From Acinetobacter sp. TR3 (GTDB taxonomy: Bacteria > Pseudomonadota > Gammaproteobacteria > Pseudomonadales > Moraxellaceae), in contig NZ_CP114264.1 in NCBI RefSeq assembly GCF_027105055.1, forward strand, positions 124,001 to 188,000: a stretch of 64,000 nt of DNA, in the 5' to 3' direction. Positions within the stretch are counted from its first letter, which is position 1; the number at the start of each line of letters is the position of its first letter. Of this stretch, positions 9,367 to 19,558 are shown piece by piece. The notes under the pieces are model-generated. The model ran no database searches. It saw only the letters and a program-made list of their open reading frames with translations, and had not been told where the DNA came from. A program made the position numbers and the translations under genes.

Positions 9367-10911
9367 ATGCAACAACTGAATCCATCCGAGATCAGTGCGC
9401 TCATTAAACAGCGTATCGGCGATCTGGACACCAGCGCGACCGCGAAGAATGAAGGTACCATCGTCATGGTATCTGACGGTATCGTGCGTATTCACGGTCT
9501 TGCGGATGCAATGTACGGTGAAATGATCGAATTCGACGGCGGCTTATTTGGTATGGCACTGAACCTAGAACAGGATTCAGTGGGTGCCGTTGTTTTAGGT
9601 AACTACCTAAGCCTGCAAGAAGGTCAAAAAGCTCGTTGTACAGGTCGTGTATTAGAAGTTCCGGTTGGTCCAGAACTTCTAGGCCGTGTCGTAGATGCTT
9701 TAGGTAATCCAATTGATGGTAAAGGCCCAATTGATGCGAAATTAACTGATGCTGTTGAAAAAGTAGCACCAGGTGTAATTTGGCGTCAGTCTGTCGACGA
9801 ACCTGTTCAAACTGGTTATAAATCAGTTGATACCATGATCCCTGTAGGTCGTGGTCAGCGTGAGTTGATTATTGGTGACCGTCAAACTGGTAAAACAGCA
9901 ATGGCGATCGATGCGATCATCGCTCAGAAAAACTCTGGCATTAAATGTGTATACGTTGCGATTGGTCAAAAACAATCAACAATTGCAAACGTGGTACGCA
10001 AGCTAGAAGAAACTGGCGCTATGGCGTATACAACTGTTGTCGCAGCTGCGGCCGCTGATCCTGCAGCAATGCAGTATTTGGCTCCGTACTCTGGTTGTAC
10101 AATGGGTGAATACTTCCGTGATCGTGGTGAAGATGCGTTAATTATTTATGATGATTTGTCTAAGCAAGCTGTTGCTTACCGTCAAATTTCATTGTTATTA
10201 CGTCGTCCACCAGGTCGTGAAGCGTATCCAGGTGACGTATTCTATCTTCACTCGCGTCTTCTTGAACGTGCTTCGCGCGTTTCAGCTGATTACGTTGAGA
10301 AATTCACTAACGGTGCAGTAACTGGTCAAACTGGTTCTTTAACTGCATTACCGATTATTGAAACTCAAGCGGGTGACGTATCTGCATTCGTACCAACCAA
10401 CGTAATTTCGATTACTGACGGTCAGATCTTCTTAGAAACATCATTATTCAACGCAGGTATTCGTCCTGCTGTGAACGCGGGTATCTCTGTATCGCGTGTT
10501 GGTGGTTCTGCTCAAACTAAGATCATCAAAAAATTGTCTGGTGGTATCCGTACTGCTTTAGCACAATACCGTGAATTGGCTGCGTTTGCTCAGTTCGCTT
10601 CTGATCTTGATGAAGCAACTCGTAAGCAACTTGAGCATGGTCAACGTGTAACTGAGTTAATGAAGCAAAAACAATATGCTCCTTACTCAATTGCTGACCA
10701 AGCTGTTTCTGTTTATGCATCTAACGAAGGCTATATGGCTGACGTAGAAGTGAAGAAAATCGTAGACTTTGATACTGCGTTAATTTCTTACTTCCGTTCT
10801 GAATATGCTGCGTTAATGCAACAGATCGATGAAACTGGTGATTATAACAAAGACATCGAAGCAGCAATCAAATCAGGTATTGAGAGCTTCAAAGCGACTC
10901 AAACTTACTAA
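9367..10911 (+). CDS. atpA: ATP synthase F1 subunit alpha
   Basis: This is the regulatory nucleotide-binding subunit of the F1 hexamer. The P-loop GDRQTGKTA and the ATPase signature [17 protein letters not shown] with the arginine finger are both present. The frame extends to a TTG at 9352. The ATG at 9367, preceded by TTGAGGAA, gives the standard 514 residues. Confidence 0.98.
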   Translation: MQQLNPSEISALIKQRIGDLDTSATAKNEGTIVMVSDGIVRIHGLADAMYGEMIEFDGGLFGMALNLEQDSVGAVVLGNYLSLQEGQKARCTGRVLEVPVGPELLGRVVDALGNPIDGKGPIDAKLTDAVEKVAPGVIWRQSVDEPVQTGYKSVDTMIPVGRGQRELIIGDRQTGKTAMAIDAIIAQKNSGIKCVYVAIGQKQSTIANVVRKLEETGAMAYTTVVAAAAADPAAMQYLAPYSGCTMGEYFRDRGEDALIIYDDLSKQAVAYRQISLLLRRPPGREAYPGDVFYLHSRLLERASRVSADYVEKFTNGAVTGQTGSLTALPIIETQAGDVSAFVPTNVISITDGQIFLETSLFNAGIRPAVNAGISVSRVGGSAQTKIIKKLSGGIRTALAQYRELAAFAQFASDLDEATRKQLEHGQRVTELMKQKQYAPYSIADQAVSVYASNEGYMADVEVKKIVDFDTALISYFRSEYAALMQQIDETGDYNKDIEAAIKSGIESFKATQTY

Positions 10912-10947
10912 GTTTACCTTTAGTTAAGTTTGGTTCACGGATCAACC

Positions 10948-10973
10948 TTCGAAAGCTCGAAAGGGCTTTCGAA
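10948..10973 (+). other. Intercistronic hairpin between atpA and atpG
   Basis: TTCGAAAGC and its complement GCTTTCGAA flank an 8-base loop in the 77-bp gap between atpA and atpG. There is no T-run, so it is not a terminator. It may stabilise or process the message and adjust the relative yield of alpha and gamma. Confidence 0.6.
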
Positions 10974-10988
10974 TACTAGGTTAAGCGT

Positions 10989-11858
10989 ATGGCAAATTTA
11001 AAAGAAATTCGCGCCAAAGTAGCTAGTATCAAGAGCACGCAAAAGATTACTCGCGCGATGCAAATGGTAGCTGCTTCTAAAATGCGTCGTGCGCAAGAGC
11101 GCATGGCTCAGGGCCGTCCGTATGCCGATAATATGCGCCGTGTAATTGCTCACTTAGTTCAAGCAAACCCTGAATACAAACACCGTTATATGGTTGACCG
11201 CCCAGTTAAGCGTGTTGGCTATATCGTAGTGTCTTCAGATCGTGGCTTGGCGGGTGGCTTGAACATTAACTTGTTCAAGAAAGTTGTGCAGCATGTCAAA
11301 GCACAACAACAGCAGTCAATTGAAGTTGAATTTGCTTTGATTGGTCAAAAAGCGGTTTCGTTTTTTAAGAATTACGGCGGTAAAGTGCTTGGTGCAACGA
11401 CCCAACTTGGCGATGCGCCGAGTTTGGAACAGTTAACTGGCTCTGTACAAGTAATGCTTGATGCATTTGATAAAGGCGAATTAGATCGTATCTATCTCGT
11501 ATCAAATGGTTTCGTCAATGCAATGACTCAACAGCCTAAAGTAGAACAACTTGTTCCTTTAGCACCAGCGCAAGCAGGCGATGATCTCAACCGTACTTAT
11601 GGTTGGGACTATATCTACGAACCAGAAGCAGAAGAATTGTTAAATGGTTTGTTGGTTCGCTATATCGAGTCTATGGTTTATCAAGGTGTGATTGAAAACG
11701 TTGCATGTGAGCAATCTGCTCGTATGGTCGCGATGAAAGCAGCGACGGACAACGCAGGACAATTGATTAAAGACCTACAACTCATTTACAACAAGCTGCG
11801 TCAAGCCGCGATTACTCAGGAAATTTCCGAGATCGTTGGCGGTGCCGCTGCCGTTTAA
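10989..11858 (+). CDS. atpG: ATP synthase F1 subunit gamma
   Basis: This central rotor shaft is 289 residues long. The N-terminal helix has [17 protein letters not shown]. The C-terminal helix has the family signature around [19 protein letters not shown]. Only a weak ribosome site precedes the ATG, and an upstream hairpin may modulate translation. Confidence 0.97.
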   Translation: MANLKEIRAKVASIKSTQKITRAMQMVAASKMRRAQERMAQGRPYADNMRRVIAHLVQANPEYKHRYMVDRPVKRVGYIVVSSDRGLAGGLNINLFKKVVQHVKAQQQQSIEVEFALIGQKAVSFFKNYGGKVLGATTQLGDAPSLEQLTGSVQVMLDAFDKGELDRIYLVSNGFVNAMTQQPKVEQLVPLAPAQAGDDLNRTYGWDYIYEPEAEELLNGLLVRYIESMVYQGVIENVACEQSARMVAMKAATDNAGQLIKDLQLIYNKLRQAAITQEISEIVGGAAAV

Positions 11859-11873
11859 CATTATTAAGTTTGA

Positions 11874-13283
<1,410 letters not shown>

Positions 13284-13300
13284 TTTAAGGAGATCATCTC

Positions 13301-13720
13301 ATGGCGACTATGCAATGTGATGTCGTAAGTGTTAAAGAGTCTATTTACTCTGGACAAGTTACGATGTTAATCGCAAAAGGTGCGGGTGGTGAGCTAGGTA
13401 TTTTACCAGGGCATGCGCCACTTGTAACTTTACTCCAACCGGGACCGATCCGTGTTCAGTTGGAAAATGGTACAGAAGAAATCGTGTATGTATCAGGCGG
13501 TGTGTTAGAAGTTCAACCTCATGTTGTTACGGTGCTTGCAGATACTGCAATCCGTGCTGACAACTTAGATGAAGCTGCAATTATGGAAGCTCGTAAACAA
13601 GCTGAACAATTGTTAGCAAATCAAAAGAGTGATTTGGATTCGGCTGCTGCTCTTGCTGCGCTTGCAGAAACTGCGGCTCAGCTTGAAACCATCCGTAAAA
13701 TCAAGAATCGCGCAATGTAA
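13301..13720 (+). CDS. atpC: ATP synthase F1 subunit epsilon
   Basis: This rotor subunit inhibits ATP hydrolysis. It is 139 residues long, with an N-terminal beta sandwich (GELGILPGHAPLVT) and a C-terminal helical pair. It is the last gene of the operon, followed by a strong terminator. Confidence 0.97.
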   Translation: MATMQCDVVSVKESIYSGQVTMLIAKGAGGELGILPGHAPLVTLLQPGPIRVQLENGTEEIVYVSGGVLEVQPHVVTVLADTAIRADNLDEAAIMEARKQAEQLLANQKSDLDSAAALAALAETAAQLETIRKIKNRAM

Positions 13721-13740
13721 TTGCAGATTTAAGATTGAGA

Positions 13741-13765
13741 AAGCCACCGAAAGGTGGCTTTTTTA
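13741..13765 (+). terminator. Intrinsic terminator of the atp operon
   Basis: AAGCCACC, loop GAAA and GGTGGCTT are followed directly by a T-run, 20 bases past atpC. Confidence 0.9.
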
Positions 13766-13854
13766 ATGCAAAAAATTTTGATTTACTCTTTAACTAATTA
13801 AATTTTTTATATAAATTACATGCCGCATTATATAAACATATGAGAAACATCATA

Positions 13855-14334
13855 ATGAAAATTTTACTTCCAATGATTCTTACTTTTGCATTTGTAGGCT
13901 GTGCTTCAGTTCCACAAGCAAATCCACAATTGTCTCAACAAGCAAAAAAATTAGAAGCACCTTCAGCAGGAAATGCTGCAATTTATGTCTATCGTTCCAA
14001 TAGTCCTTTTGGAGCTGCATTAAAGAAAGATGTATGGATTGATGGTGAGTGCTTAGGTGAAACTGCGCGTGGGACGTTTTTCTTTAAAGAAGTGGCAGGT
14101 GATAAGGAACATACAGTTTCTACTGAATCTGAATTTTCTCCGAATCATTTAGTACTTAAAACAGAAGTGGGTAAGAAATATTTTGTTCAGCAGTCGATTA
14201 AGCTTGGAGCTTTTGTTGGTGGAGCAAACGTAGCACAAGTTGATGATGAGACAGGTAAAAAAGCAATTAGTGAATATCAGCTAGCACAGTCTGGTAAGTG
14301 TAGTAAACAAACTATTAGCTTAGATTCAAAGTAA
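13855..14334 (+). CDS. DUF2846-type lipoprotein
   Basis: This probable outer-membrane or inner-membrane lipoprotein has about 159 residues from the ATG at 13855. An earlier ATG at 13840 adds five residues ahead of the signal peptide. The signal sequence is MKILLPMILTFAFVGC with the lipidated Cys at residue 16. The body resembles DUF2846 proteins (AAIYVYRSNSPFG...DVWIDGECLGE...GKKYFVQQ). The function of this family is not known. It is monocistronic with its own terminator. Confidence 0.8.
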   Translation: MKILLPMILTFAFVGCASVPQANPQLSQQAKKLEAPSAGNAAIYVYRSNSPFGAALKKDVWIDGECLGETARGTFFFKEVAGDKEHTVSTESEFSPNHLVLKTEVGKKYFVQQSIKLGAFVGGANVAQVDDETGKKAISEYQLAQSGKCSKQTISLDSK

Positions 14335-14340
14335 TCATAG

Positions 14341-14364
14341 AGCCGCCGAAAGGTGGCTTTTTTA
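14341..14364 (+). terminator. Intrinsic terminator of the DUF2846 gene
   Basis: AGCCGCC, loop GAAA and GGTGGCT are followed by a T-run. It closely copies the atp terminator 600 bp upstream. Confidence 0.85.
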
Positions 14365-14387
14365 TTGATAAATTTGAGAAAACAATA

Positions 14388-14651
14388 ATGAAATACGAAA
14401 ATTATTATTATATTGACGGTCATGTTGAAATTGAGGAGAACTTAGGTACTGCGCGATTATTAAAACCTTATCGGATGTTACCATATTGGAATGAGAAAGA
14501 GCTGTCTATTGTATATATACATGATAATGGATTGGTTGATGAAGGATGTCCTTGTTTTAATATTGCAGTATCTATTGAGCAATTGAAGAAACTTTTTAAG
14601 AAATCTGATCCTAGACAGTATCGTGGACAACCGATCCCTCTAAATTCTTGA
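14388..14651 (+). pseudogene. Unrecognised gene interrupted by the IS3-family element
   Basis: The frame starts MKYENYYYIDGHVEIEEN and runs to the left IS end at 14624; the last nine codons lie inside the IS. About 78 native residues remain. The charged, aromatic composition resembles small immunity-type or hypothetical proteins, but I do not recognise the family. The sequence beyond the IS does not obviously continue it, and there is no target duplication. The 3' part may therefore have been lost. Confidence 0.5.
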
Positions 14652-15468
14652 AATATTTCTGTTCAAAGGCTTCTGGACTTAACCAGCCATTTGCAGAATG
14701 CCTTCTGATTCGATTGTAGTAAACTTCAATATACTCAAACAAGATAGCATTTGCCTCTTTTCTCGTAGAAAATACACTGCCATGTACTACATGCCCCTTC
14801 AGGGTATGGAAGAAGCTTTCGGTCACTGCATTGTCCCAACAGTTTCCTCGTCTAGACATGCTTTGAATACAGTTATTCGTCAATAATAGCGCCCTAAAAT
14901 CACGACTACAGTACTGACTACCTTGATCCGAATGCACCATGACACCCGTTGGATAACCCTGACGAGCCATTGCATAATTAAACGCATCACACACCAATTG
15001 GCGGTCTATTCGATGGCTGGTTTGCCAACCCACAATACGACGGCTGAATAGATCTAGCATCACACATAAATACAGCCAGCCTTCTTTAGTTCGGATATAG
15101 GTAATATCCGTTGTCCAAACTTTATTAGGCTGAGTAACTGTAAATTGGCGATCCAACAAATTTGATGCTGTAGACAAACGATGGTTTGAATCAGTCGTAT
15201 GCTTGTATTTACGTGCAATCCTACTACGTAAACCAAGCTTTTTTAGCATCCTTCCAACGGTACGTTCGCTCATGCGATAACCTAAATCACGCATGTCATG
15301 TACCAATGACGGTGCACCCAAGCGCGCATGATGCTGCCAATATACAACTTTTAAATCATTGTATTTCTGCGCTGTATTGGTCTGGCGTTTTCGCCAGGCA
15401 TAATAGCCTGAAGTGCTGACATCTAGGCATTTACAGACAGAAGACACAGTGACTTCATTTATATCCAT
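14611..15468 (-). CDS. IS3-family transposase OrfB (DDE integrase domain)
   Basis: This 285-residue catalytic half has an N-terminal HTH_21-like part (TSGYYAWRKR) and the rve integrase core. The catalytic triad is visible as Asp in TTDITYI, Asp in HSDQGSQY and Glu in NAVTESFF. Its frame is open upstream into the end of orfA, so it is normally made as an OrfAB fusion by a -1 shift, plausibly at AAAAG near 15490. Its stop codon lies 11-13 bases outside the IS left end, in flanking DNA. Confidence 0.9.
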   Translation of the reverse strand: MDINEVTVSSVCKCLDVSTSGYYAWRKRQTNTAQKYNDLKVVYWQHHARLGAPSLVHDMRDLGYRMSERTVGRMLKKLGLRSRIARKYKHTTDSNHRLSTASNLLDRQFTVTQPNKVWTTDITYIRTKEGWLYLCVMLDLFSRRIVGWQTSHRIDRQLVCDAFNYAMARQGYPTGVMVHSDQGSQYCSRDFRALLLTNNCIQSMSRRGNCWDNAVTESFFHTLKGHVVHGSVFSTRKEANAILFEYIEVYYNRIRRHSANGWLSPEAFEQKYFKNLEGSVVHDTV

Positions 15469-15825
15469 ATCTTGAATTACCGTGTACTTTTCTTGGCATG
15501 ATCTGTCAGAAAGTACACATGCGCTTTTTTTAAGATGTCATTGGCTTCCTTGAGCTGTTTGACTTCTTTTTCTAATTCCAAGATCCGCTGTTGTTCAGGA
15601 GAAAGTTGACGTTTGCTTGAACCTACTGGATTGGCTTCACGAATCCATTTATCTAAGGTTGAATAACCCACACCTAATTTATGGGCGATTGCAGCTATAG
15701 GCTCGTGGGAGTTTGAAAGTGCATGATCAATTGCTTGCTGTTTAAATTCCGGACTAAAACGTTTAGCCATTTCTTGGATCTCCAAAGATTGAAGTTACGT
15801 TATCTTTAGAGGGACATGCTGTCCA
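14624..15825 (-). mobile_element. IS3-family insertion sequence (1202 bp)
   Basis: Imperfect 21-bp terminal inverted repeats both begin TGGACA and end TCCCTCTAAA (17 of 21 identical; 14624-14644 and the complement of 15805-15825). Inside are orfA and orfB in the usual IS3 arrangement on the minus strand. The flanks (…ATCG and TTAT…) show no target-site duplication. That suggests recombination or an adjacent deletion after insertion. Confidence 0.88.
15477..15785 (-). CDS. IS3-family transposase OrfA (HTH protein)
   Basis: The 102-residue protein has an N-terminal helix-turn-helix (FSPEFKQQAIDHAL...GVGYSTLDKWIREA) that binds the IS ends. A C-terminal leucine zipper follows (RILELEKEVKQLKEANDILKKA). 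It partly precedes orfB in a different frame. Confidence 0.9.
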   Translation of the reverse strand: MEIQEMAKRFSPEFKQQAIDHALSNSHEPIAAIAHKLGVGYSTLDKWIREANPVGSSKRQLSPEQQRILELEKEVKQLKEANDILKKAHVYFLTDHAKKSTR

Positions 15826-15838
15826 TTATTTTGGCTAG

Positions 15839-16210
15839 GATCAATCAAAGAATCAGGTTGTAATAAAGCAAACAGGTGAATATTTGGGAGAGGTTCAATT
15901 AGTTCATGGCTATTCGGCAGTTAGTACAGGAGAGAGTTATGATCGTTCTATCGATATGTATAAGATAAGAGTTAAACGTAAAAATACAGAAGAAACGTGG
16001 TTTTTTATTGAGGGCACAACAAGATTAGTAGAAGAAAAAGATACTCGTGATAAAGACCTTCAACTCAAAAAAAAGCAAATTCAAGAGTTTGGTCACTTAA
16101 AGTTTTTTATTTGGTTCTATGTGCGAGATACTCGAATTAAGGATATATTTAAGGACAAAGATTGTCGAAAGATTTATGAGGATTGGGTTACTAGTTTAAA
16201 TCCAGAATAG
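15839..16210 (+). pseudogene. 3' fragment of an unrecognised gene right of the IS
   Basis: The frame is open from the codon after a TAG at 15836. It reads DQSKNQVVIKQTGEYLGEVQLVHGY and on to WVTSLNPE and TAG. It lacks a convincing start (a TTG at 15884 is possible) and looks like the C-terminal part of a larger charged protein. No family is recognised. It probably lost its 5' end when the IS arrived or recombined. Confidence 0.45.
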
Positions 16211-16252
16211 AAACTCATCAATCTGATAGAAGAAATAGGTTTGGGAAGCGTA

Positions 16253-16575
16253 TGTTAGCAAGTAATGTCTTAAAGTTGCGTTTAGATCGCATTGAGCAAC
16301 AAGGGCATCATTTATCAGTTAGAAATCAACTGAAGCTTGTTACATTCGCTCAGCCAGAATTAACAGCAGGCTTTTATTCCCACTGCTTCAGCTGACTTTA
16401 CCCAAAACATGGCATTTTCAGCATCATACAACTGATGAGATTGTATGTTCATTACGCTTGATCGAGCTAATTATTCGTACTTTTATTCCTAAATATAAGC
16501 AACATGCTCATCGTTTTGCATGGTTTGAACGGTGTCTAGCATTTCGTTTGCAGTATGCAAATCAACCGTATAAAA
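16253..16575 (+). pseudogene. Frameshifted remnant of an unrecognised gene
   Basis: One frame reads MLASNVLKLRLDRIEQQGHH to a stop near 16394. A different frame continues LTLPKTWHFQHHTTDEIVC...RFAWFERCLAFRLQYANQPY until it joins the IS630-type transposase tail. Both parts look protein-coding (regular composition, amphipathic helices), which suggests one old gene broken by a frameshift. I do not recognise it. Confidence 0.4.
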
Positions 16576-16760
16576 GAGCGGATACTCAGGCGTTATTGGA
16601 ACAACAAGGGCATCAGATACTTTGGCTTCCTGCATACAGTCCTGATTTAAATCCTATAGAAAAGATGTGGGCATGGGTTAAACGCAAGCGTAAAGAGTGG
16701 TTGGTTGATTCAATTGATCAATTATTTCGGTTATTTTTCAACAAATGTATGAATAATTAA
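16570..16760 (+). pseudogene. IS630-type transposase, C-terminal fragment
   Basis: The stretch KRADTQALLEQQGHQILW, then LPAYSPDLNPIEKMWAWVK, is the classic end of DDE_3 (IS630-type) transposases, with the third catalytic Glu in NPIEKMW. Everything upstream (HTH, first two Asp residues) is missing. It is fused in frame to unrelated sequence, so it is a dead remnant. Confidence 0.75.
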
Positions 16761-17042
16761 ACAGTTTTACTATAGCTATTTTCTGGTGGAGTCTGATCGC
16801 AAGTTGTAAATAAAAACGATGCTGCCAAAAATGTTATGGATGAGAGAGTGGCTTTGATAGATAAGTTTTCCATCATGGCAAAAAGATACTAGCCTATGAG
16901 AAGCGAGCACTATAATGATAAAAATGAAGAAAAAATGATTGTTGCAATTCACCAACATTTTAATGAAAGAACGTCATGGAAAGACTTATTTGAAGGTTAA
17001 GCCCAAATATTTTGTGTTGTATTTGGACTTAGATCATTTGCT
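16761..17042. other. Degenerate intergenic stretch
   Basis: No intact gene is seen. On the plus strand, residues EHYNDKNEEKMIVAIHQHF to WKDLFEG and a stop (about 16905-17000) look like the broken end of a coding sequence; an in-frame TAG lies just upstream. It fits the pattern of decayed genes in this patch. Confidence 0.35.
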
Positions 17043-17738
17043 TTAGATGTTCATATCAGCAAGCCAAAGGAAATATCCACCATAACTATTGAATTTGAAT
17101 TCGCCACCAATAGTTTTTCCTTGCTCAGTAAGCTGGTGTTTACCTTTATCATTTAAGATCAAAAAGCCTTTATGTACGAATTGCTCTAAAAGCTCATTCG
17201 TTTTGATTTTATGTTTTGCGGCTAATTTTGATGTCGTTAGCTTACTGAGATCTTCTTGTTCATTATTTTCTTGAACAATTTCAACTTCTTTAACTTCATC
17301 TAATGAAATACGAACTTCATCACTTATACGGATAATCCGTTGAGCTTCTTCATAAGCATCTTTAAATACGGATTCATCCTGATCTTTTGTAATTAGGATA
17401 CCCATTTCATTGTTATTTACTTGGCTAAATTCATAAAGATTTAAACTTGAAATAATACAGGTCGACTCATTGATATAACATTTTGCATGTAAATTCTTAC
17501 AGAAGCTAACTCTAATATACTCGAGTTTTTGCATCCATTTGATTTCATCTGGATGTAAATCACTTTTACCATAAATAATACGAATATCTATTTTTAAGCG
17601 ATTTTTATCCTCTAAAAGTTCTTTAATACGATCATTAAGCTTTAGGAATGGGCTGATTAAAATTAATCTTTCTTTAGCATTCTTAATTAATTCTTCTAGA
17701 TAAAAATTAGTTGCGCTTGTATTCAGAAACCTTGACAT
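17043..17738 (-). CDS. Phospholipase-D-like single-HKD protein with C-terminal winged-helix-like part
   Basis: The 231-residue protein has one HKD-type motif: HAKCYINES followed by SSLNLYEF and Glu in NNEMGI (about residues 83-112). This is typical of small PLD-superfamily nucleases that act as dimers. Residues about 165-215 (LTTSKLAAKHKIKTNELLE...GKHQLTEQGKTIGGEF) look like a winged-helix or domain fused to many mobile-element proteins. A GGAG site precedes the ATG. It stands alone in an IS-rich patch. A nuclease, repair or defence role is inference. Confidence 0.75.
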   Translation of the reverse strand: MSRFLNTSATNFYLEELIKNAKERLILISPFLKLNDRIKELLEDKNRLKIDIRIIYGKSDLHPDEIKWMQKLEYIRVSFCKNLHAKCYINESTCIISSLNLYEFSQVNNNEMGILITKDQDESVFKDAYEEAQRIIRISDEVRISLDEVKEVEIVQENNEQEDLSKLTTSKLAAKHKIKTNELLEQFVHKGFLILNDKGKHQLTEQGKTIGGEFKFNSYGGYFLWLADMNI

Positions 17739-17842
17739 AGAACTCCAGTTTTATTTTAAATATCATGAATTAAACTAAAATTATAATAGTTATTTAAAAG
17801 AAAAGAATAGATAAACTATTCTTTTCTATAAACTTATAAAAA

Positions 17843-18388
17843 TTATTTGGCTAGTTCAGCTTCAATCGCAGTCACGATACGTTCATCATCTGCGGTGATA
17901 TCAGGGGCAAAGCGTGCCACAATTTCACCATTCTTATTGACTAAGAATTTTTCAAAATTCCACAAGACTTCAGGTGGATTGTTTGGTGTTAAGCCATAAT
18001 CAACGAGGTCTTTCCACCAAGGCCCTTCACCAAGACGTTCTGGGATCGTTTGTGTGAGTGTTTGATATAAAGGATGTTTGTCTTCACCTGCAACAGAGAT
18101 TTTTGCAAATAAAGGGAAATGTACATCATAGTTGAGTGAACAAAATTGTTCGATTTCATCATTTGTGCCTGGCTCCTGCTCTAAGAAATTATTCGCAGGG
18201 AAGCCTAAAATCTCCAAGCCTTGATCTTTTTTCGCTTGGTAAAGTTTTTCTAAACCTTCGTACTGTGGTGTTAAACCACATTTTGAGGCAACGTTAACAA
18301 TCAGTAAAACCTTACCTTGGTATTGATCAAGATCAACCTCTTGACCTTTAATATCTTTCACTGGAATGTGATAAACCGATTGGCTCAT
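17843..18388 (-). CDS. Glutathione peroxidase family protein
   Basis: This thiol peroxidase reduces hydrogen peroxide or lipid peroxides. The peroxidatic Cys is Cys37 in NVASKCGLTPQYEGL. The Trp-Asn pair is in VLWNFEKFLV. The position usually held by the catalytic Gln reads Asn (FPANNFLEQEPG), a notable variation. It is 181 residues long and has no signal peptide, so it is cytosolic and probably thioredoxin-dependent like most bacterial members. Confidence 0.9.
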   Translation of the reverse strand: MSQSVYHIPVKDIKGQEVDLDQYQGKVLLIVNVASKCGLTPQYEGLEKLYQAKKDQGLEILGFPANNFLEQEPGTNDEIEQFCSLNYDVHFPLFAKISVAGEDKHPLYQTLTQTIPERLGEGPWWKDLVDYGLTPNNPPEVLWNFEKFLVNKNGEIVARFAPDITADDERIVTAIEAELAK

Positions 18389-18506
18389 TGGTTACGTCCT
18401 AATTTGTTGTTGTGAAAATACTTGTTTGTTTTAACTGCTAATTTAGTGGAGTGCAATGCTCTTGAGATGAATCCATACAAATTATGCGTAAAAGTAGGCA
18501 TGACCT

Positions 18507-19280
18507 TTATATTGAGGCATTTTTAAGTTGGATTGGGGTTTGTCCCGTATAGCGTTTGAAGAATTCAATAAAACTAGAGCTATGATGATAACCTAAAACG
18601 TATGCCAGTTGTTTAATGGTCATCCCTTGACGAATTTGATTGATCGCAAAGATGATTTTGGCTCGATTCCGCCATTCAGATAATGAAAGTTGTAATTCTT
18701 GTTGGCTTAATCGCAATACGTGACGCTCGCTTACAGCAACGTTATACAACACTTGTTGTAGGCTCAAATTGAATAAATCAGGATCTGCAAGTTGCTCTAA
18801 GATTGGCGCGAGGATGGGATGGGCACTTTGAGGTAAATAATGAGAGTGTGCTGGTGCTTGTTTTAATTGATCAAATAAGACTTGCAATAGGTGTTCAAGA
18901 TACGCAGGTGATGAGTTCTTTTTTTGTTGCGCTAAGATTTGAACGACCAAAGCACGAAAAAATGGCTCAATACTGAAGCAGCGGCACGTATCCCCTAAAA
19001 AATCTCCGTATCTAGGATGTAGGCGAATACAAATATAATGAATTTCATGTGCAACGGGGAGCGATTGGTGTTCAGTGCGTGGAGGTAACCAAAGTCCATA
19101 AATGGGTGGTGATAGATAATATTTTCCTTCAATATCAAATTCTAAAGTGCCATTTAAACTAAAATTAAAATCACCCCAAAGTGAAGAATGAGGGCTGACA
19201 ATATCATCTTTTTGGTAGAGAAACTCATGTACTTCTATGCCATTTAAAAGAGGGAATTGCTCAATATCATCAGGTTTCAT
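18507..19280 (-). CDS. AraC-family transcriptional regulator
   Basis: The 257-residue protein has an N-terminal cupin-like sensor part (WLPPRTEHQSLPVAHEIHYICIRLHP). A C-terminal double helix-turn-helix follows (VAVSERHVLRLSQQELQLSLSEWRNRAKI and GYHHSSSFIEFFKRYTGQTP). It overlaps the small upstream ORF by 11 bp and lies near the EamA exporter, which is transcribed away from it. That exporter is the most likely target. Confidence 0.9.
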   Translation of the reverse strand: MKPDDIEQFPLLNGIEVHEFLYQKDDIVSPHSSLWGDFNFSLNGTLEFDIEGKYYLSPPIYGLWLPPRTEHQSLPVAHEIHYICIRLHPRYGDFLGDTCRCFSIEPFFRALVVQILAQQKKNSSPAYLEHLLQVLFDQLKQAPAHSHYLPQSAHPILAPILEQLADPDLFNLSLQQVLYNVAVSERHVLRLSQQELQLSLSEWRNRAKIIFAINQIRQGMTIKQLAYVLGYHHSSSFIEFFKRYTGQTPIQLKNASI

Positions 19281-19470
19281 TTAGGGATCTCATTGAGTTT
19301 TCAAAACTGATTTGAGGAGTATTCAAGCCTTTTACTAAAGTGAAAAGATGGATACAGACGAAGGTAATAAAGCTGATTACAGCATAAATTAAGATATTTT
19401 TATTGAAATGATCAAGCGTATAAGTCTCAATTTGTAAATTTGGATCTGCGTTTAGAGTTGATGTCGACAT
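19270..19470 (-). CDS. Small single-span membrane protein
   Basis: About 66 residues from the ATG at 19470 (the frame extends to a weak TTG at 19503). One hydrophobic helix is present (ILIYAVISFITFVCIHLFTLV). Its 3' end overlaps the AraC-type gene, suggesting co-translation. No family recognised. Confidence 0.5.
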   Translation of the reverse strand: MSTSTLNADPNLQIETYTLDHFNKNILIYAVISFITFVCIHLFTLVKGLNTPQISFENSMRSLNET

Positions 19471-19558
19471 AGCGGTATAAATGTCTGAAATACGATATTT
19501 CAATTATTTTAGACATCTTTCAGAATATTCCTAATCTAGAAATATTGTGAGATGGCTG

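Noticed and set aside
16776..16958. 60-codon minus-strand ORF in the degenerate patch
   Set aside because: Low-complexity hydrophobic translation without ribosome site; the opposite strand shows more convincing coding debris.
14388..17738. Complete defence island or prophage
   Set aside because: No restriction, CRISPR, abortive-infection or phage structural genes are present; only fragments, one IS and one PLD-like gene remain.
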